The position numbers and the translations under genes were made by a program. Below are positions 20,541 to 40,300 of a DNA stretch of 46,097 nt, in pieces (within the stretch, counting starts at the first letter, position 1; the number at the start of each line of letters is the position of its first letter). The notes under the pieces are model-generated. The model had not been told where the DNA came from. It saw only the letters and a list, made by a program, of their open reading frames with translations, and made no database searches. Origin of the DNA: Mnemiopsis leidyi (Eukaryota > Ctenophora > Tentaculata > Lobata > Bolinopsidae); contig JH152906.1 of assembly GCA_000226015.1 (NCBI GenBank), positions 4,813 through 50,909 of the forward strand, written 5' to 3'.

Positions 20541-20880
20541 TGTTGGTGGTGTAGTGGTATCTACCCCGACAGATCTGCCAATCCTAGAGAAATGCACTAA
20601 GGGCATTTGCCTATGCAATCTTCTTTGGTCGACTCAGCCGAATGACTAGGAAACTGTGGTTGAGGGTTAAACGAGGAGGGTCTCCGTTCAAAGATCTAAA
20701 ATCTATCAGGAGCCCCCTCAGTATAACTGTAAAAGCCTGGGTACAGGTGTAACAAAATACAAAAAAAAATACATGCAATAAATTATGTTCATATTACTAT
20801 GTATAATTGTGTTACGAAATTTACAAATTGAATTGGATTGATTTGAATTGAATCGAATTGAATTGAATTGAATTGAATAT
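20540..20880 (+). mobile_element. Possible tRNA-derived SINE-like repeat with ATTGA tail
   Basis: GTTGGTGGTGTAGTGGTATC resembles the 5' part of tRNA-Gly/Glu, and TGGTGTAGTGG fits the polymerase III A-box consensus. Imperfect B-box candidates are GGTCGACTC (about 20627) and GTTCAAAGA (about 20690). The segment ends in an A-rich patch and an (ATTGA)n microsatellite (about 20825-20878). The A-B spacing is too long for a tRNA gene, so this is a weak SINE call. Confidence 0.35.
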
Positions 20881-21163
20881 TGGAGGCCATACAATGTATT
20901 CCTTAAATACACATAATAGAAAGTTGATATCTGATATAGGTTTGGACTCTGATGTTTGTCAACACTAACCTGGACACAGCACCCTGATTTTTGCCCTAGA
21001 GGGGATGCCCAGTTGCTTCTTTTAAGAAGCATCTTTCGACATAAAGTTGGCATCCCTGGGTATATATTTAAAATGTAAATTCATAAAGTTGTACATTTAA
21101 ATGTGTGCCTAAGATAAAATCCTATTCAGTTAATTGCAAATTTTAACATGCATTTCATTTCAG

Positions 21164-21281
21164 GAAATGTGAAACTTCTGAAGTTGCCTTGGTTGCTGCC
21201 CTGGTTCACATCAAACCTCTCAACTATTCTTGCAGTAGTGATGATCTAGAGATAGACTTTGACAGCAGTAGCACTGAATGA
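21164..21281 (+). CDS. Unidentified short coding-like exon overlapping the PAM-like start by ATGA
   Basis: After a strong acceptor (CATTTCATTTCAG, ending 21163) a frame with 38 sense codons is open and ends TGA at 21279-21281, sharing the ATGA with the ATG at 21278. It reads as an acidic tail ending SCSSDDLEIDFDSSSTE. It could be the last exon of an upstream gene, an upstream ORF in the PAM-like mRNA, or just the 5' UTR. No family was recognised. Confidence 0.35.
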
Positions 21282-24259
21282 TTACATGCCTATGGTACTT
21301 AATTTGTGCACTGAATCCAGCCTTTGCTCATGAAAAAGAAATCTTGCTGTTCAATCACTTTTCATCATCCCCTCACTATGAAGGACAAGATATTAGCGTC
21401 TTCATATCAAGTGAAACAGTCAACCCTCTTGAAGGACAGCATTTAAAATATGCAGTGATAAATCAAGATCAGTCGATGCAAATGCAGCATAAATCGTTCT
21501 TAATGATATGCTTGTCTGTGCCTACTGTTTTTTCTAAGTACCTCGATCTAGCTCAGTTCATAGAAAATTCCTGTCAACATGTTATTCAGATTTCTCAAAC
21601 AAATGATGAAAAATCATTATCAGCTAACGAGTGTATTAAAACAAATTCATTAAAAATGAACATTGTCCTGGTTTCATATGTTTCAAAGAGTCAGCTACCT
21701 TCATATCTTTCAGATACAATGAATTCAGTGAAGGTGATGATAAAATTTAGTAACGAAACATGTGAGTTTGCTCTTCAAACAGTCATTGGTCTATTTAGCA
21801 TTGAAGAAACATATCACATTGATGTTGCATATACTATTTTGAAAAAACCTGTTGCCAAGAAAATTAAATTTGGATTTAGCGGAGTTTTTGGGGATTCAAG
21901 CCATTGTCGCCTAATTACAGCCTGGATGAGACATAATCAGACCTTCCAGTATCTTTCTCGATCTATTTCTGGTTCCATGTCATTTGAAGCGAGTCCAAGC
22001 AGTAATTCAATTATCATCAGGTGCTTATTGATGACCAATAATACTGAATTGGGAGAAGAAAACCCTGTGATGACTTTTTTGTCTTATAGTTACAGTAGTG
22101 AAAGCTCAAAAATTTTCGAGATAGAAACTCCTTTGAATTCTTTTTATCATCCTCCCGTATCTCTTGAGAACCCATACATCTGTTATAGTCAATCTCAGAA
22201 TTCCTCTCCTTTTATAGCAGTGCAAGACATGAAAATCAGTAGCATAATCCCTTACAACGATGTTGAAATTGATATCACCGTTCTTGCTTGCTTATCTGAT
22301 TCCCATCCCAATGAAGAATTCTGTGTGGACAATTTTTTGCCAGTTTTTTCCACATCTTCTATAAATTTACCAGTCAATTCAAGCTTTGTTGTCGGTCCCT
22401 CTGTTGACAGAGGCATGCTGGCTATACTTTTTCACAAAGAAAATCAAGTTGCTTTCTGTCTTGACTTAGTCGTCCCAGAAAGTTCATTGTATACAATAGA
22501 TGTCATGCTGTTTGCTGCTCCTGGTGGTGTTCTTCCTCCTCGGTCTTATCATAGCATAGACCTGTCCTGTCCTTACACTTCTGATGAGAGTCTCAATGCA
22601 ATTATGTACAGAACTCATACCCACAGTTTGGGCCAGTACGTTTCAATGTGGGTTGAGCACAAAAATACTTGGACCTTACTTGCCTTTGAAAAGAGGTCAA
22701 ATGCTATAATAGAGCTCTCTAAACCATTTCACATTAGAGTGAATGATACCTTAAATGTACGTTGCACTTATGATACCCATGGTGTCAACAGTACCATATT
22801 AATTGATCAAACTGGTGAAATGTGTAACTTCTATTTGTACTACATCACAAACTCATCATCTGGTATAGATGTAAAAGATTGCTTCAAAGAAACCAAACTT
22901 ACACCCCCATACGATAAACATACAGGATTTCACCATCAATTATCAAGGAATCGAGTCACATATGGAACAAACCTAGAACTAACATTAAGTTGGTCACTTC
23001 AAGCCCAGAGTTCTCAAGGAAACCTAGGAATATGCAATCTCGAGCACAAGGGTTCTATCCTTGTTATATTGGAGAGATATGCCAGGCATTTTTCTCAAGA
23101 TAAGGACTGGTTCACTGATTTTAATGTGTTGGTAGACTTTCACAGTGTCCTCAAAACGAATGCTATCGCTGTGTTTAACATGCAAAATAACAGTGTCACA
23201 CATACTGCTGGTGCTAATCGGTTCTATCTTCCTACTGGACTGTACATCACCAATGATGGGGAAATCTTTATCACAGACCTTGGTTTACATCAAGTCGTCA
23301 AGTTTAGTCAACTGCAGTTTCATCCAAGAGACTCCCCTGAATTGATTTTGGGGACTGCATTTTATCCAGGCAATGACAGCACTCATTTTTGCAAACCAAC
23401 ATCCGTAGTGACAGATCCTCAAGAAAATATATATGTTGGTGATGGGCTTTGTAACTCACGCATCGTAAAGTTTGAGGATGATGGATATTATGTTGGGTCC
23501 TATGGAAAACCATCCTTCGAAAGGGGACAACCTGGTACCTTTGGAGAGGTTACAGATCTTGCAGTGGACTCTACACGAGCAGTTATTCTTGCACTTGATA
23601 ATAAACTCCTTCAGATCCAAGTGATGGACTTCTTCGGAAACTTTTACCAAGTCATTGATTTGTCTAGATACATGAATATCTTGAAAGTATGCTACTCACC
23701 TGATATGGATTCAATTATCATATTAACTTCATATGGTCTTGAGAGCTATATGTTTATTCTAGATCCGGTGACTGGTATAGAACTAAGCTTTATCTCTGCA
23801 GCCACACGAACTTTTAGTGCTATAACAGTCATCCCTGGCAACAACACTGTTCTTGTTGGGGACGAAGACGGCATGATATCGATGTATAGATCAAACAAGA
23901 TGGTCACCAATGAAGATTATGAGGACAGCAAATCTGTGGGCGAGGTTGAAGAACTGAAGGAATCACTCTCAAAACTATCGCCACTAATACACATTCTTTA
24001 CAAGCCTGGGCTGGCAGAAAAAGAAAAACCCTCCGATGATCACTCTCACAAGCTAAGTCGAAGACTCACCATGCTCGTCAGCACATCTGCTGTGTCTATG
24101 TTACTGCTAATCGTTCTGATCGTCTTCACGATGACCTACTGTGGAAGATGTAACCCCAAACCTGGTTACGAGAAGTTTCTTCTGTCGGACAGTGAAGGGG
24201 AAGAAGATGTTCTGTATGATACACTGCACGAGAGTCATGAGAACATGAAGGCTTTGTAA
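21278..24259 (+). CDS. PAM-like type I membrane protein, probable pseudoenzyme, single exon
   Basis: 993 residues. Signal peptide 1-17 (MITCLWYLICALNPAFA). Residues about 290-535 resemble PHM, the copper monooxygenase half of peptide amidation: YRTHTHSLGQ (H447, H449) and GEMCNFY (M515) keep the CuM ligands and H386 fits the third CuH ligand, but the His-His pair of CuH is replaced (I331, D332). Residues about 40-290 look like a second, more decayed PHM unit (AWMRHNQTFQYL parallels MWVEHKNTWTLL). Residues about 585-875 resemble PAL, the lyase half: LPTGLYITNDGEIFITD, HFCKPT and DGLCNSRIVKF. One zinc His is kept (H703); the other two positions are T759 and A848, and the catalytic Tyr is L724. 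TM is at about 930-953. The 40-residue tail has EKFLLSDSEGEED, a dileucine/acidic sorting signal. Normal PAM makes alpha-amidated peptides in secretory granules; this protein probably cannot. The start is favoured by the signal peptide. Confidence 0.88.
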   Translation: MITCLWYLICALNPAFAHEKEILLFNHFSSSPHYEGQDISVFISSETVNPLEGQHLKYAVINQDQSMQMQHKSFLMICLSVPTVFSKYLDLAQFIENSCQHVIQISQTNDEKSLSANECIKTNSLKMNIVLVSYVSKSQLPSYLSDTMNSVKVMIKFSNETCEFALQTVIGLFSIEETYHIDVAYTILKKPVAKKIKFGFSGVFGDSSHCRLITAWMRHNQTFQYLSRSISGSMSFEASPSSNSIIIRCLLMTNNTELGEENPVMTFLSYSYSSESSKIFEIETPLNSFYHPPVSLENPYICYSQSQNSSPFIAVQDMKISSIIPYNDVEIDITVLACLSDSHPNEEFCVDNFLPVFSTSSINLPVNSSFVVGPSVDRGMLAILFHKENQVAFCLDLVVPESSLYTIDVMLFAAPGGVLPPRSYHSIDLSCPYTSDESLNAIMYRTHTHSLGQYVSMWVEHKNTWTLLAFEKRSNAIIELSKPFHIRVNDTLNVRCTYDTHGVNSTILIDQTGEMCNFYLYYITNSSSGIDVKDCFKETKLTPPYDKHTGFHHQLSRNRVTYGTNLELTLSWSLQAQSSQGNLGICNLEHKGSILVILERYARHFSQDKDWFTDFNVLVDFHSVLKTNAIAVFNMQNNSVTHTAGANRFYLPTGLYITNDGEIFITDLGLHQVVKFSQLQFHPRDSPELILGTAFYPGNDSTHFCKPTSVVTDPQENIYVGDGLCNSRIVKFEDDGYYVGSYGKPSFERGQPGTFGEVTDLAVDSTRAVILALDNKLLQIQVMDFFGNFYQVIDLSRYMNILKVCYSPDMDSIIILTSYGLESYMFILDPVTGIELSFISAATRTFSAITVIPGNNTVLVGDEDGMISMYRSNKMVTNEDYEDSKSVGEVEELKESLSKLSPLIHILYKPGLAEKEKPSDDHSHKLSRRLTMLVSTSAVSMLLLIVLIVFTMTYCGRCNPKPGYEKFLLSDSEGEEDVLYDTLHESHENMKAL

Positions 24260-25322
24260 TTACTATAGTTTAGAGTGCACTCAGTAGAAAGAAGTGCCTC
24301 AGTTTGAGGATGGCATGGAAGAAGCCGAGCTTGTATTCTCGCATGTTAGTTGTTGTTGGCTTTCATTAAAAGTTATTTTTGAATTTTCAGTGAATTACCT
24401 GAACATGAATTATAATTACTTTTATTTGTTAAAATAGTAACTTATTATTGATCCGATGTCTAAAATATCTTGAATTTTGTCAATTAAATCATATAATTAA
24501 TCTGTAATTTTCGATTCATTTGTTTAGGCTATCAAATGTTGAAGCACTCTATTCATAATTTTCCGAATAACTTTATTTGTATATGATGTATTGAATGATG
24601 CAGAAATTAAGCTGCTTAAGCATGGTAGGCTGCAGTTGATAAACTTGACTTTGTGAAATTATATTTGCACACCATTGCAGGTCAACTTATGTAACAGCTA
24701 GAATTTCAAGCTTCAATTATATGTTTTTGGTGTTCTTAAGTATCATGTCTGTAAAAGATGAGCGTTTTGCGTTTAATGGATATAAGTTACATTATGCTAG
24801 TATAAAACTTCATGATATGAATTAATTTAATTTTTTCAGATTATCAATGGTAAATAGTATAATACATCTTAGCATTGAATATGTTCTCAATTTTTTTCGC
24901 GGCTGGTCCGCTTAATCGTTATTTATCAATGAATCATTTTAAGTTTTGTTAAATATCTATCTTAAAAGAATGTTAATTTTCTTTGTGTGTTCAGCTATAT
25001 TTTATGTGAAACCTTTGCTATCATTTCAATCTCTGGCGCTGTTATCCGTTGAAGCAAGTTACAATTTGTTGAATTGTTGTTTCCGTCAGTTACATGAACA
25101 TTATTTGCGTCTCTGCCTTAATCATTGTTACTAAAACAATTCAATTTTAAATGCAGAAATTAACCTATAAATTTACCATAATTTGCTTTTCTTGAGTACT
25201 CAATTTTTGTATCTAGGACAAAATATACCACTAAATCTTCTAGTAAGTTGACCACAATCGCAGTAAACTTACTGGAGTTTCAAGTAAAAATGCAGGTAGT
25301 GTTTATATGATCCCATGAGGAG
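24260..25322. other. 3' flank of the PAM-like gene and 5' flank of kinesin light chain
   Basis: AT-rich. ATTAAA at about 24364 is a possible polyadenylation signal about 105 nt after the stop. No further coding exon seen. No clear promoter motif before 25323. Confidence 0.45.
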
Positions 25323-32714
<7,392 letters not shown>

Positions 32715-35700
32715 GGGTCAGAAATGGGGCGCGTGGGGCCAGTATACGTCTAAATTGTAAATAGTGTGTATTGTGGTAGTGAGATTGTTTATTGCTCGGG
32801 TGTGTTGCAATGAACCTTCATTGTCTAAAACACGAGAGTATTGGGTGAGAAGAAGTAGGATCTAAAACAGTAAAACTTTAGCCCACACAGTTTTACACAA
32901 GGTATATCATGTTCTTTTAGACAGAAGTTCTGAATTTGTGCCTTCAGAAGTCAACTTAGTGTCAGATTGTACGTCTAACCGGTAACGTGTATCGGCGTTG
33001 TCTGAGACGCTTCGAGATGTTTTGTGCTACTAGAAAGTTCATGTCAATAACTACCGTTTAAACTCCTTATAAACCTTTTAAAACCAGTAGTAACACAACT
33101 AAGTTTATAGAAGTTTTGTAACATAGTGACTATAAAGGGTTTATATACACCATGATTTTTGTTGACGTAAATTTATTGTTTATCACAACCCAAACGTTAA
33201 CATCATAATTATTATAATAATTTTTCGCCACATCACCCACATGATTATACACAAAGCGTAATAGAAAATGTATTTTTGGGGAGGGGTCGTACCTTTTTTA
33301 AATCACGTGATAGTAATGCGTCATATTGATTGGGCGTACCTAACTTATCAAGGTCGCTATCACATGATACAATCAGTCAGTGACCTTTCCCGGAAGATAC
33401 CTTTCTCTATGTATATGAGTATTAACGAGGGCTGTTATTTTGTTGTTGTGTAGTTTACGTTTTTTGCTATAAGTTATAATCACATTGACTGGTGAAAAAT
33501 TTAACCTGTCAATGAACACCTTTTTGTGTAAAAATAGGTCATTTTTTGGGCAACAAAGTTCCATCTTGTTGAGGCCGACAGTTAAGTTTCCATTTTAAGG
33601 GAAAATTCTTTGAATATTTGTGAGACAATGCGTCAACAGCAATACATGAACGTCTTTGATTGCACACTTTTATTTAAATTTATGTGGAATGCTAATTTAT
33701 GGTTTACGAGAAGTTGAATAAGACTAATAATAATAATATATAATAAGTTGATGTGAAAATTTTTTGTTGAGTTGAGCAATATGCTGACGGAATCAGAAGT
33801 TTTGTCGTTCTATCGTGCTTGCCGGTCATAAAATCATCAAATGGCATGTTATTATGCTGTAGGAATTTGGCAGTTGTACATAAGCACACATCCCGGATTC
33901 TCTGAAGATTCCTGATGGCGATCTACTGATGTATTACTTGTTGGTAAATATACTGATATTCAATACAGGTCACGTTACTTAATGAAATTGTTTCTTTCTG
34001 TAATCTATATGAACTCATTTTAAAACAGCTGCCTGTGAAGCTCAGATTTTAGAGGAAGCTCTGATTTTAGACGAACTTATCAATGAACTGTGCCTTAAAA
34101 TTATTGATTGAAGATGTGCTTGCTCTACACATGAAAAGCTTGTAATTATGATACAATTAACGAATTGTTTTTTCACGAAGATGTACTATTGTACGTAAGC
34201 TAGGAAACAAGATACATTGACCCGTTACATTGTTGTATTTGCAACTATGTCAATATGTATTGATTGTAGATTTTTATACTGATTCAGAATTAATCATTCT
34301 GTCGTGTATTGTGTTCAGACTACCACTTTTGCCCAGAAACGTGTGTTTTTCAGAACAAAAATTTCCTCAAAAAAAGAAACTGGGGCACAGTGGGTTCGAT
34401 CCAAAAACGCCCAAATTTTCCAGGAAGACTATAATTCTGTCGGGCCCGACATTGCCCCCCTCCACCAAAAAGCTAATTAGATCAGCCCGCAGTTTGTACT
34501 AAACTACCGCGTGTTTGGTGCAATAGTAAATGTGCCGCCGTGCTAGTCATATATATAATGTGTGGGGGGCGTGTAATAGAATTATGTACTGCACCGTACA
34601 ACGCTATGTTTAGTAAAGTGTTGCGCTACCGTTACTGGTAGTGACTTTGGGATTTGTTCTAATTGCACGAGTTTGCGTGCGGGATTGTTTTGTTGAATAA
34701 CAAAGATAGGATGGGTGAACGCGGCCCCCGTCTCGTTTGTTTGTGTGTACGTTTGTTCGTGTGTGTTTGTGTGGTGAATTATCGGTGACAATGTATTGAA
34801 ATTCTTCAGTGTAAAGTTTCAAGTGAACATTTCTGGGAAATTTGCGAGGATTCGTCTATAAATTACCAGAACGAGGGAACATGTCTACACATATCAGCCG
34901 TTAATGTCAATCCAGAAAAAGAATGAGTGAATTATTTATGTAGATCTAGAATGTTCTAATTATGTTATTACAAGATCACACACTGCCCTGTACAGTGTAC
35001 AAAGGAAGACTTACTTTTTTCTGATTGAATAATTCTGTAAAATATGTTAAGCATATTTACGATATTCCCGAATCCCGCCAAACCTTTTACATAACCAGTT
35101 GACGGGTATTGAGTACAGTGCTGTAAGATGTAAGCTGACTGTTGGAAGTATGACCGGTATTTCCTGTCACTAGAATGTGTGTAGAATGTAAACAATGCAG
35201 GCTGTTCTCAAACATTCTACAATTACTGGCCGGTTGTAAAATGTACAATGTACATCCTGGAACAAACCTAGTATATTCATGTGTCAAGATGTATCGGCTT
35301 TTCACTTCTTTGTTATATAGATCATGATGGTCAAAATCTAATTCTGCCTAGCGGTTTGATCTCTATCATAATGTTTAGTAAGCATCATTATGTCTAGTTC
35401 TTTTCTTATTCAGAATCTGAAAACTAGAAAATTTCACTTACATATTCTCCATATAAAAACTGTCACAAGTCTTGAAATGAAATTGGTATGAATATTTCAT
35501 AAGAAATTCTTGAGGGTGAATCAAGGATATCATCGTTAAAACAAGCTAAATTGTCCCGGTCAAAAAAGGAAAGAACGCGAGGGTCAGGACATTCTTCATC
35601 GACCATAATGATCTATATACCTGTGTAAACTGTTACAGAGCTTAGCCTTGTTGCAATCCTTTAGCTTTAGGCACATAGTACCGTGGTTTATGTAGTAAAA

Positions 35701-37388
35701 TAGTCATGAATTTCTGGTATATGTGCAATGCATATTATGGATGCAATAGCAATCTTAATAAACACTAAACATAAGATTCATATTCCAGTGCTAAATACTT
35801 AATATTTAATGCTAGTTGTATAGCTATTGAGTATTGAGCTAGTGTAAGTCCCACCTAGGAAACAAGTTGCATAGCCTCCCATGAACAAGTGACAAAGCTA
35901 TTGAGTTATGGTAAGTTGTCACATAGAAAAGGAGTTACAAAGCCTCCCTACCCGGTAACTCAATACCACGAGTCTTACAGGCTGATCAAGTTATTAGATT
36001 TAGAATTAAGTGAAACACTACCCTAGTGCTTACAGCTTATTGGCGCGGGGTCAGTCTACTTGGATTTGTCACACGATACATACGTTGTATGTGTATGGTT
36101 GGTAGTGGGTGGTTATGTGTTGGAGTTGGTGCTGAAATGTGGTAGTGGAAGTTCTTATAGTTGAGGGAATGAACGAAATTACATGTGCTGGATTGCTGCA
36201 ATCTTACAATATACAATCTTAATCACCGAGCGAATTTCTCAATTTCTGTAGTTCTTGATGTTAGAAGAATTGACTGTTCGAAAGCTTTGCCTTTACGACA
36301 TAGTTGAAAAGCGGTTTAGCCGTTTGCCGTACATTATTCATAAAATTAAGCCCCAAAGAACCCAGGTTATTCACGCTGAAGTAACGGTTAATTGTCCGAT
36401 CGCCAAAAACCGTATTTTCTGTAACACGCTGATGTATTAGCCCGTAGCAAAGTTCATTCTTTAGGGTGGTTAAAATAGGGACATACGTGCGCGCCATGAT
36501 CTTACACAATTTACCTGAAGATTCCTGCATTTAAATTGAATCGACATCACACCAGCTGTTTTTGCATGTTAAAACAAGCTTAAATCAACTGCTTTATGGC
36601 TAGATTAGAAACAACAGGCAGCTTTAGGTACTCAGGTCCAGCTTCCTATCTAGACGGTAAATTAAAAACATTGTGAACGGTCTCTGGCCCTTCCATGACA
36701 TTGAGTAGAATCGTCACAATCATGACTCGTTGACCGGAATGCAACAATAAGTTAACCGGGCACTGTACGGCTCTTTCTACGATCCTCAACGCAACAAAAA
36801 CTGAGGTCCCAAGGCAACAATTACTATTTGTCGCCTCGGCTTGGTCGTCTCGTGATAACAAATGGTATCCTTTTCTTAATCCACATTTTCACGTCTGCCC
36901 TTGAACGCGCGATGTAGACTTCAACGATTGCGCGCATACCTTTACTTAAATACATATCGCGTCTTCCATAATTGACTTTCTAGATCTCTTTCGATGATTT
37001 GTGGACGATTCTAAAAACACGATATTACTTACAAATGTTCAAGACGATAAATCAATAAGGCTTTCTAGCAAAGAATGTCGAAATCCAATTTCATTCTACT
37101 CTAAAACAAGAATGCATCTTTTAAAAGTTACGCATATTCTCAATTCAAAAGTTTGCAACAAGTGACATTAAAATCATTCCCCTAGATGGTTTAATCAAAA
37201 TAATAAAAAAGCTAAATCATACGAAATTCTAAACATTTAAAGGTACTTTACATAACTGAATAATAAAAACAATCACTCAAATCAAAAACGTAAAGCGTAT
37301 GCATTAGATTTACGGTCTACAGTATCTGTGACAATCCAAACGATGGTTCTAGAATTCAACTTTCATTGCCGCTGGTGTTTCGGTCTTC
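32715..37388. other. Gap between convergent KLC and sorting-nexin genes
   Basis: Begins with the KLC 3' UTR. I found no exon with family resemblance on either strand. Features: AT-rich sequence; GTTTGTGTGT-type simple sequence (34735-34775); an echoed AGTTGCATAGCCTCCC/AGTTACAAAGCCTCCC pair (35860-35950); GC-richer sequence at 36640-36900. The small ORFs (up to 90 codons) show no recognisable domain. Confidence 0.45.
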
Positions 37389-40300
37389 TCATTCTAAACA
37401 TGAAGGGTCTGGGTATTGACTCAAAGAATGCTCGAGCTTTTGCAAAATCTGAAAAATGTTACATTTAAATCATAAATCATAGCTGAACTATGATTATATC
37501 AAGAGAAACACTCATGTTTGCCCAATATGCCAAGTAGTATTTAAGAAGCCCGAACCGGTTCTGGCTTCTTGGATACTGCCATATGACCTATAGTTAACGT
37601 GTATTATAAACGTTAAAATTTTCAGCGTGCCTATTTGCAAATTATAAAATGTTCGACAAATTCGCTGAAAAAAGAATGTTCTCTTGATAAAATTATTTGA
37701 TTCATTTTCCATGACATAATCCTTACAATAAAATTATGAAACAAAGCTGGGACAATTATGATAATATGATATAATAATGATGATAATTATAAATTATAAT
37801 AATTATAATTATTATAATAATTAATTACAATAAGCATAATGATGAGCGATCAAAATGCCATAATAAGTCGTCATAAAGATAAGATCTAAATGCACATATA
37901 TCACATGTATATTGTAAATAAAAATAGTAAGATATCGAATGACAAAAGAAGAATAACTAAATAATTACTACTCACGGTCTTATGGAAACTAATTTGGTTC
38001 TCCAAGAATGATCTCATCATGACGTTGAAGTCCTTGTTACGGTCCGTGTGGAAGTGGTTGATCTCGGACATGACTGCTGCGCTGATGGTGCTGTAGCGCT
38101 GCAGCACGTTCGCCTCCTCTTCCGCATCTTTCTCACCTTCGCGCTGCGTGTAATCCTTCACTTTCTGCGCTGCTCCCTGTGAAGTTAAGGTTACATTTTA
38201 AGGAGTGACATCATTGTCCAGCTTCAACGTATGTTGTCAGTTTTAACGTATTGACAAGTTAAAAATAACTCTGTCACCTTGTGTACATGTAGCATGTCCG
38301 GAACCGAGCCCAGCATGCCCTGGTATTCCCTCACACTTTCACTCAGAATGTGGGCGTCAAACCTCGGCTGAAAAGAAGTAGTTTTAGTGCTTCAAATTTA
38401 ACTGGTGTTTGGGTGAAATTCTGTAAACTTGATTCTTCCTGATTAGAATTAAACGATGGGTAAGTACTGTGAGTGTGTTTACTTTAACAAGTAGCGGCCT
38501 ACATTGTTAAATGTAGGCCACAACAAGCTTTTAAGTTGGTAGGTAGCCAGGCTCCTGAGGGATGACTCAACAATGACTCAACATACAGTTCTAACACAGG
38601 AAAAACATTTCACATACTGCATCACTATGAGCACACTTTTGATAGAACTCGACAGAGATCGAGCAGTTAAGAAACTGAATTCGGGCTCTAGCCTCTTATT
38701 TTGATAGGAATAATCGTTGAGCTGATATTGAATCCTAACTCACTTGATTCTCGTAGACTTCAGATATCTCTTGGTAACACCGGCCGGTTCCTATTATAGC
38801 CACGTTAACCGGTTTAGAACCGTTAAGAGGACCGGTATCATACAGTTCTCCCAGTTCCTTGTAGATCTGTCCGTACTTTGAGTACATGTGTTTAATTCCT
38901 GAGAGGGTAGGGGTTGTTAGTTGGGTTGAATCTGGATTTTTGGTGTACAAAATCGTGTAATCATAGGGGAAATGTGGGGAAAAAAGCGCACAATTGAGCA
39001 TCTTTTTTCGTTATCTTTATTATCTCTTCTTTTTCTCTTTCATTTATTTTACCCCAATATTCACTAATCTAGCCGACACAGTAATACTATACCACTACTA
39101 TACAGTAATACTATACCACTACTATACAGTAATACTATACCACTACTATACAGTAATACTATACCACTACAAGCATGCTCTTACAAACCCCACACGACAA
39201 ACACTTAATAATTCTGTAAGACAACTTCGTGGGGGATCAAATAACACTGTACACACAGGACCAGCTAATAACAGTAACTGAGTGGACATGTTAAACAATG
39301 TACAGTAAACAAAACATGACAGGGGAATGTCAGCAGCCACGCCCACTTTTACAGAACTTTGCAGAGAAAAGTGCCGTATATAGAACATTTCTAAGGTATG
39401 AGAACAATTTGTGTTATGTGTGTACTACATTCCAGAAAGAGTGTAACTGTGATCGTAATGTTGGTAGGATTCTCTTCAAGGTGTGTGAGTAATGACACAG
39501 TTGAACCGCTAAAATTCTAATTGTTGATGGTAGTCTCCGAAATGTAAATTTTCGAGTTCTCCGTAATTACTGCACAATGTGTAAGTGCGATAACGCGAGT
39601 AAAATACTGTGGCAATAACGTGTTTATTAGACTGGTTATTAGATTACTTAAACTCCAGGTTACCATGGAAAATGCTAAATGGAAATAAAAAGAAATCCAA
39701 ACCTTGAGTTTCGACTTTTGAGTATGATGATTCATTAAAATGTGTCTATGTATGTGTGTGAGAGTGTATATTGGACATCAGAGAAAACTTTTGTGATTAA
39801 AACAAACAAAAAAGTCTACAAAGTAGAACCTATGACAGGTAACTATGATATTAACAGGAGAAGACAATTAACAAACTATATCACCTCCAGTCATCTTATT
39901 GGCGTAGTCCTCGTTTTGTTTCACCAGCTTGTCCAGTGTGTTCTCCATCTTCTTGCTAAACGTACTGAAACTTGCCACGTACCTTTCGCTGCTCAGCGGG
40001 TCTGAATTGAAAACGTGTTGCTACCAACAATGATGGATTTAAGTTAAGTTATGAGTCTAAAAATTATGTTAAAATTATCTCTACCAGTCACTAAACTTAT
40101 TGAATAGGCGACGGAATTCTAATTCCAAACAAACAATGTGACTAACAGTGGTCTAGATTGTTTATTTAGTATCAAATGTATCAGATATGACAGCGCCATA
40201 TACAAAACATGACATAAGACATTGTGTTTCGTTCAACGCTATCACTAGCTACTTGCTATATTGTTGTCTATGAGTGCGAGATCAAGAATACAGCCAACCG

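Noticed and set aside
20540-20610. A genuine tRNA-Gly gene
   Set aside because: The A-box fits, but there is no B-box at tRNA spacing and no acceptor stem that I can pair.
36255-36530. ORFs of 61 and 89 codons on opposite strands
   Set aside because: They mirror each other, lack family resemblance, and lie in AT-rich intergenic DNA.
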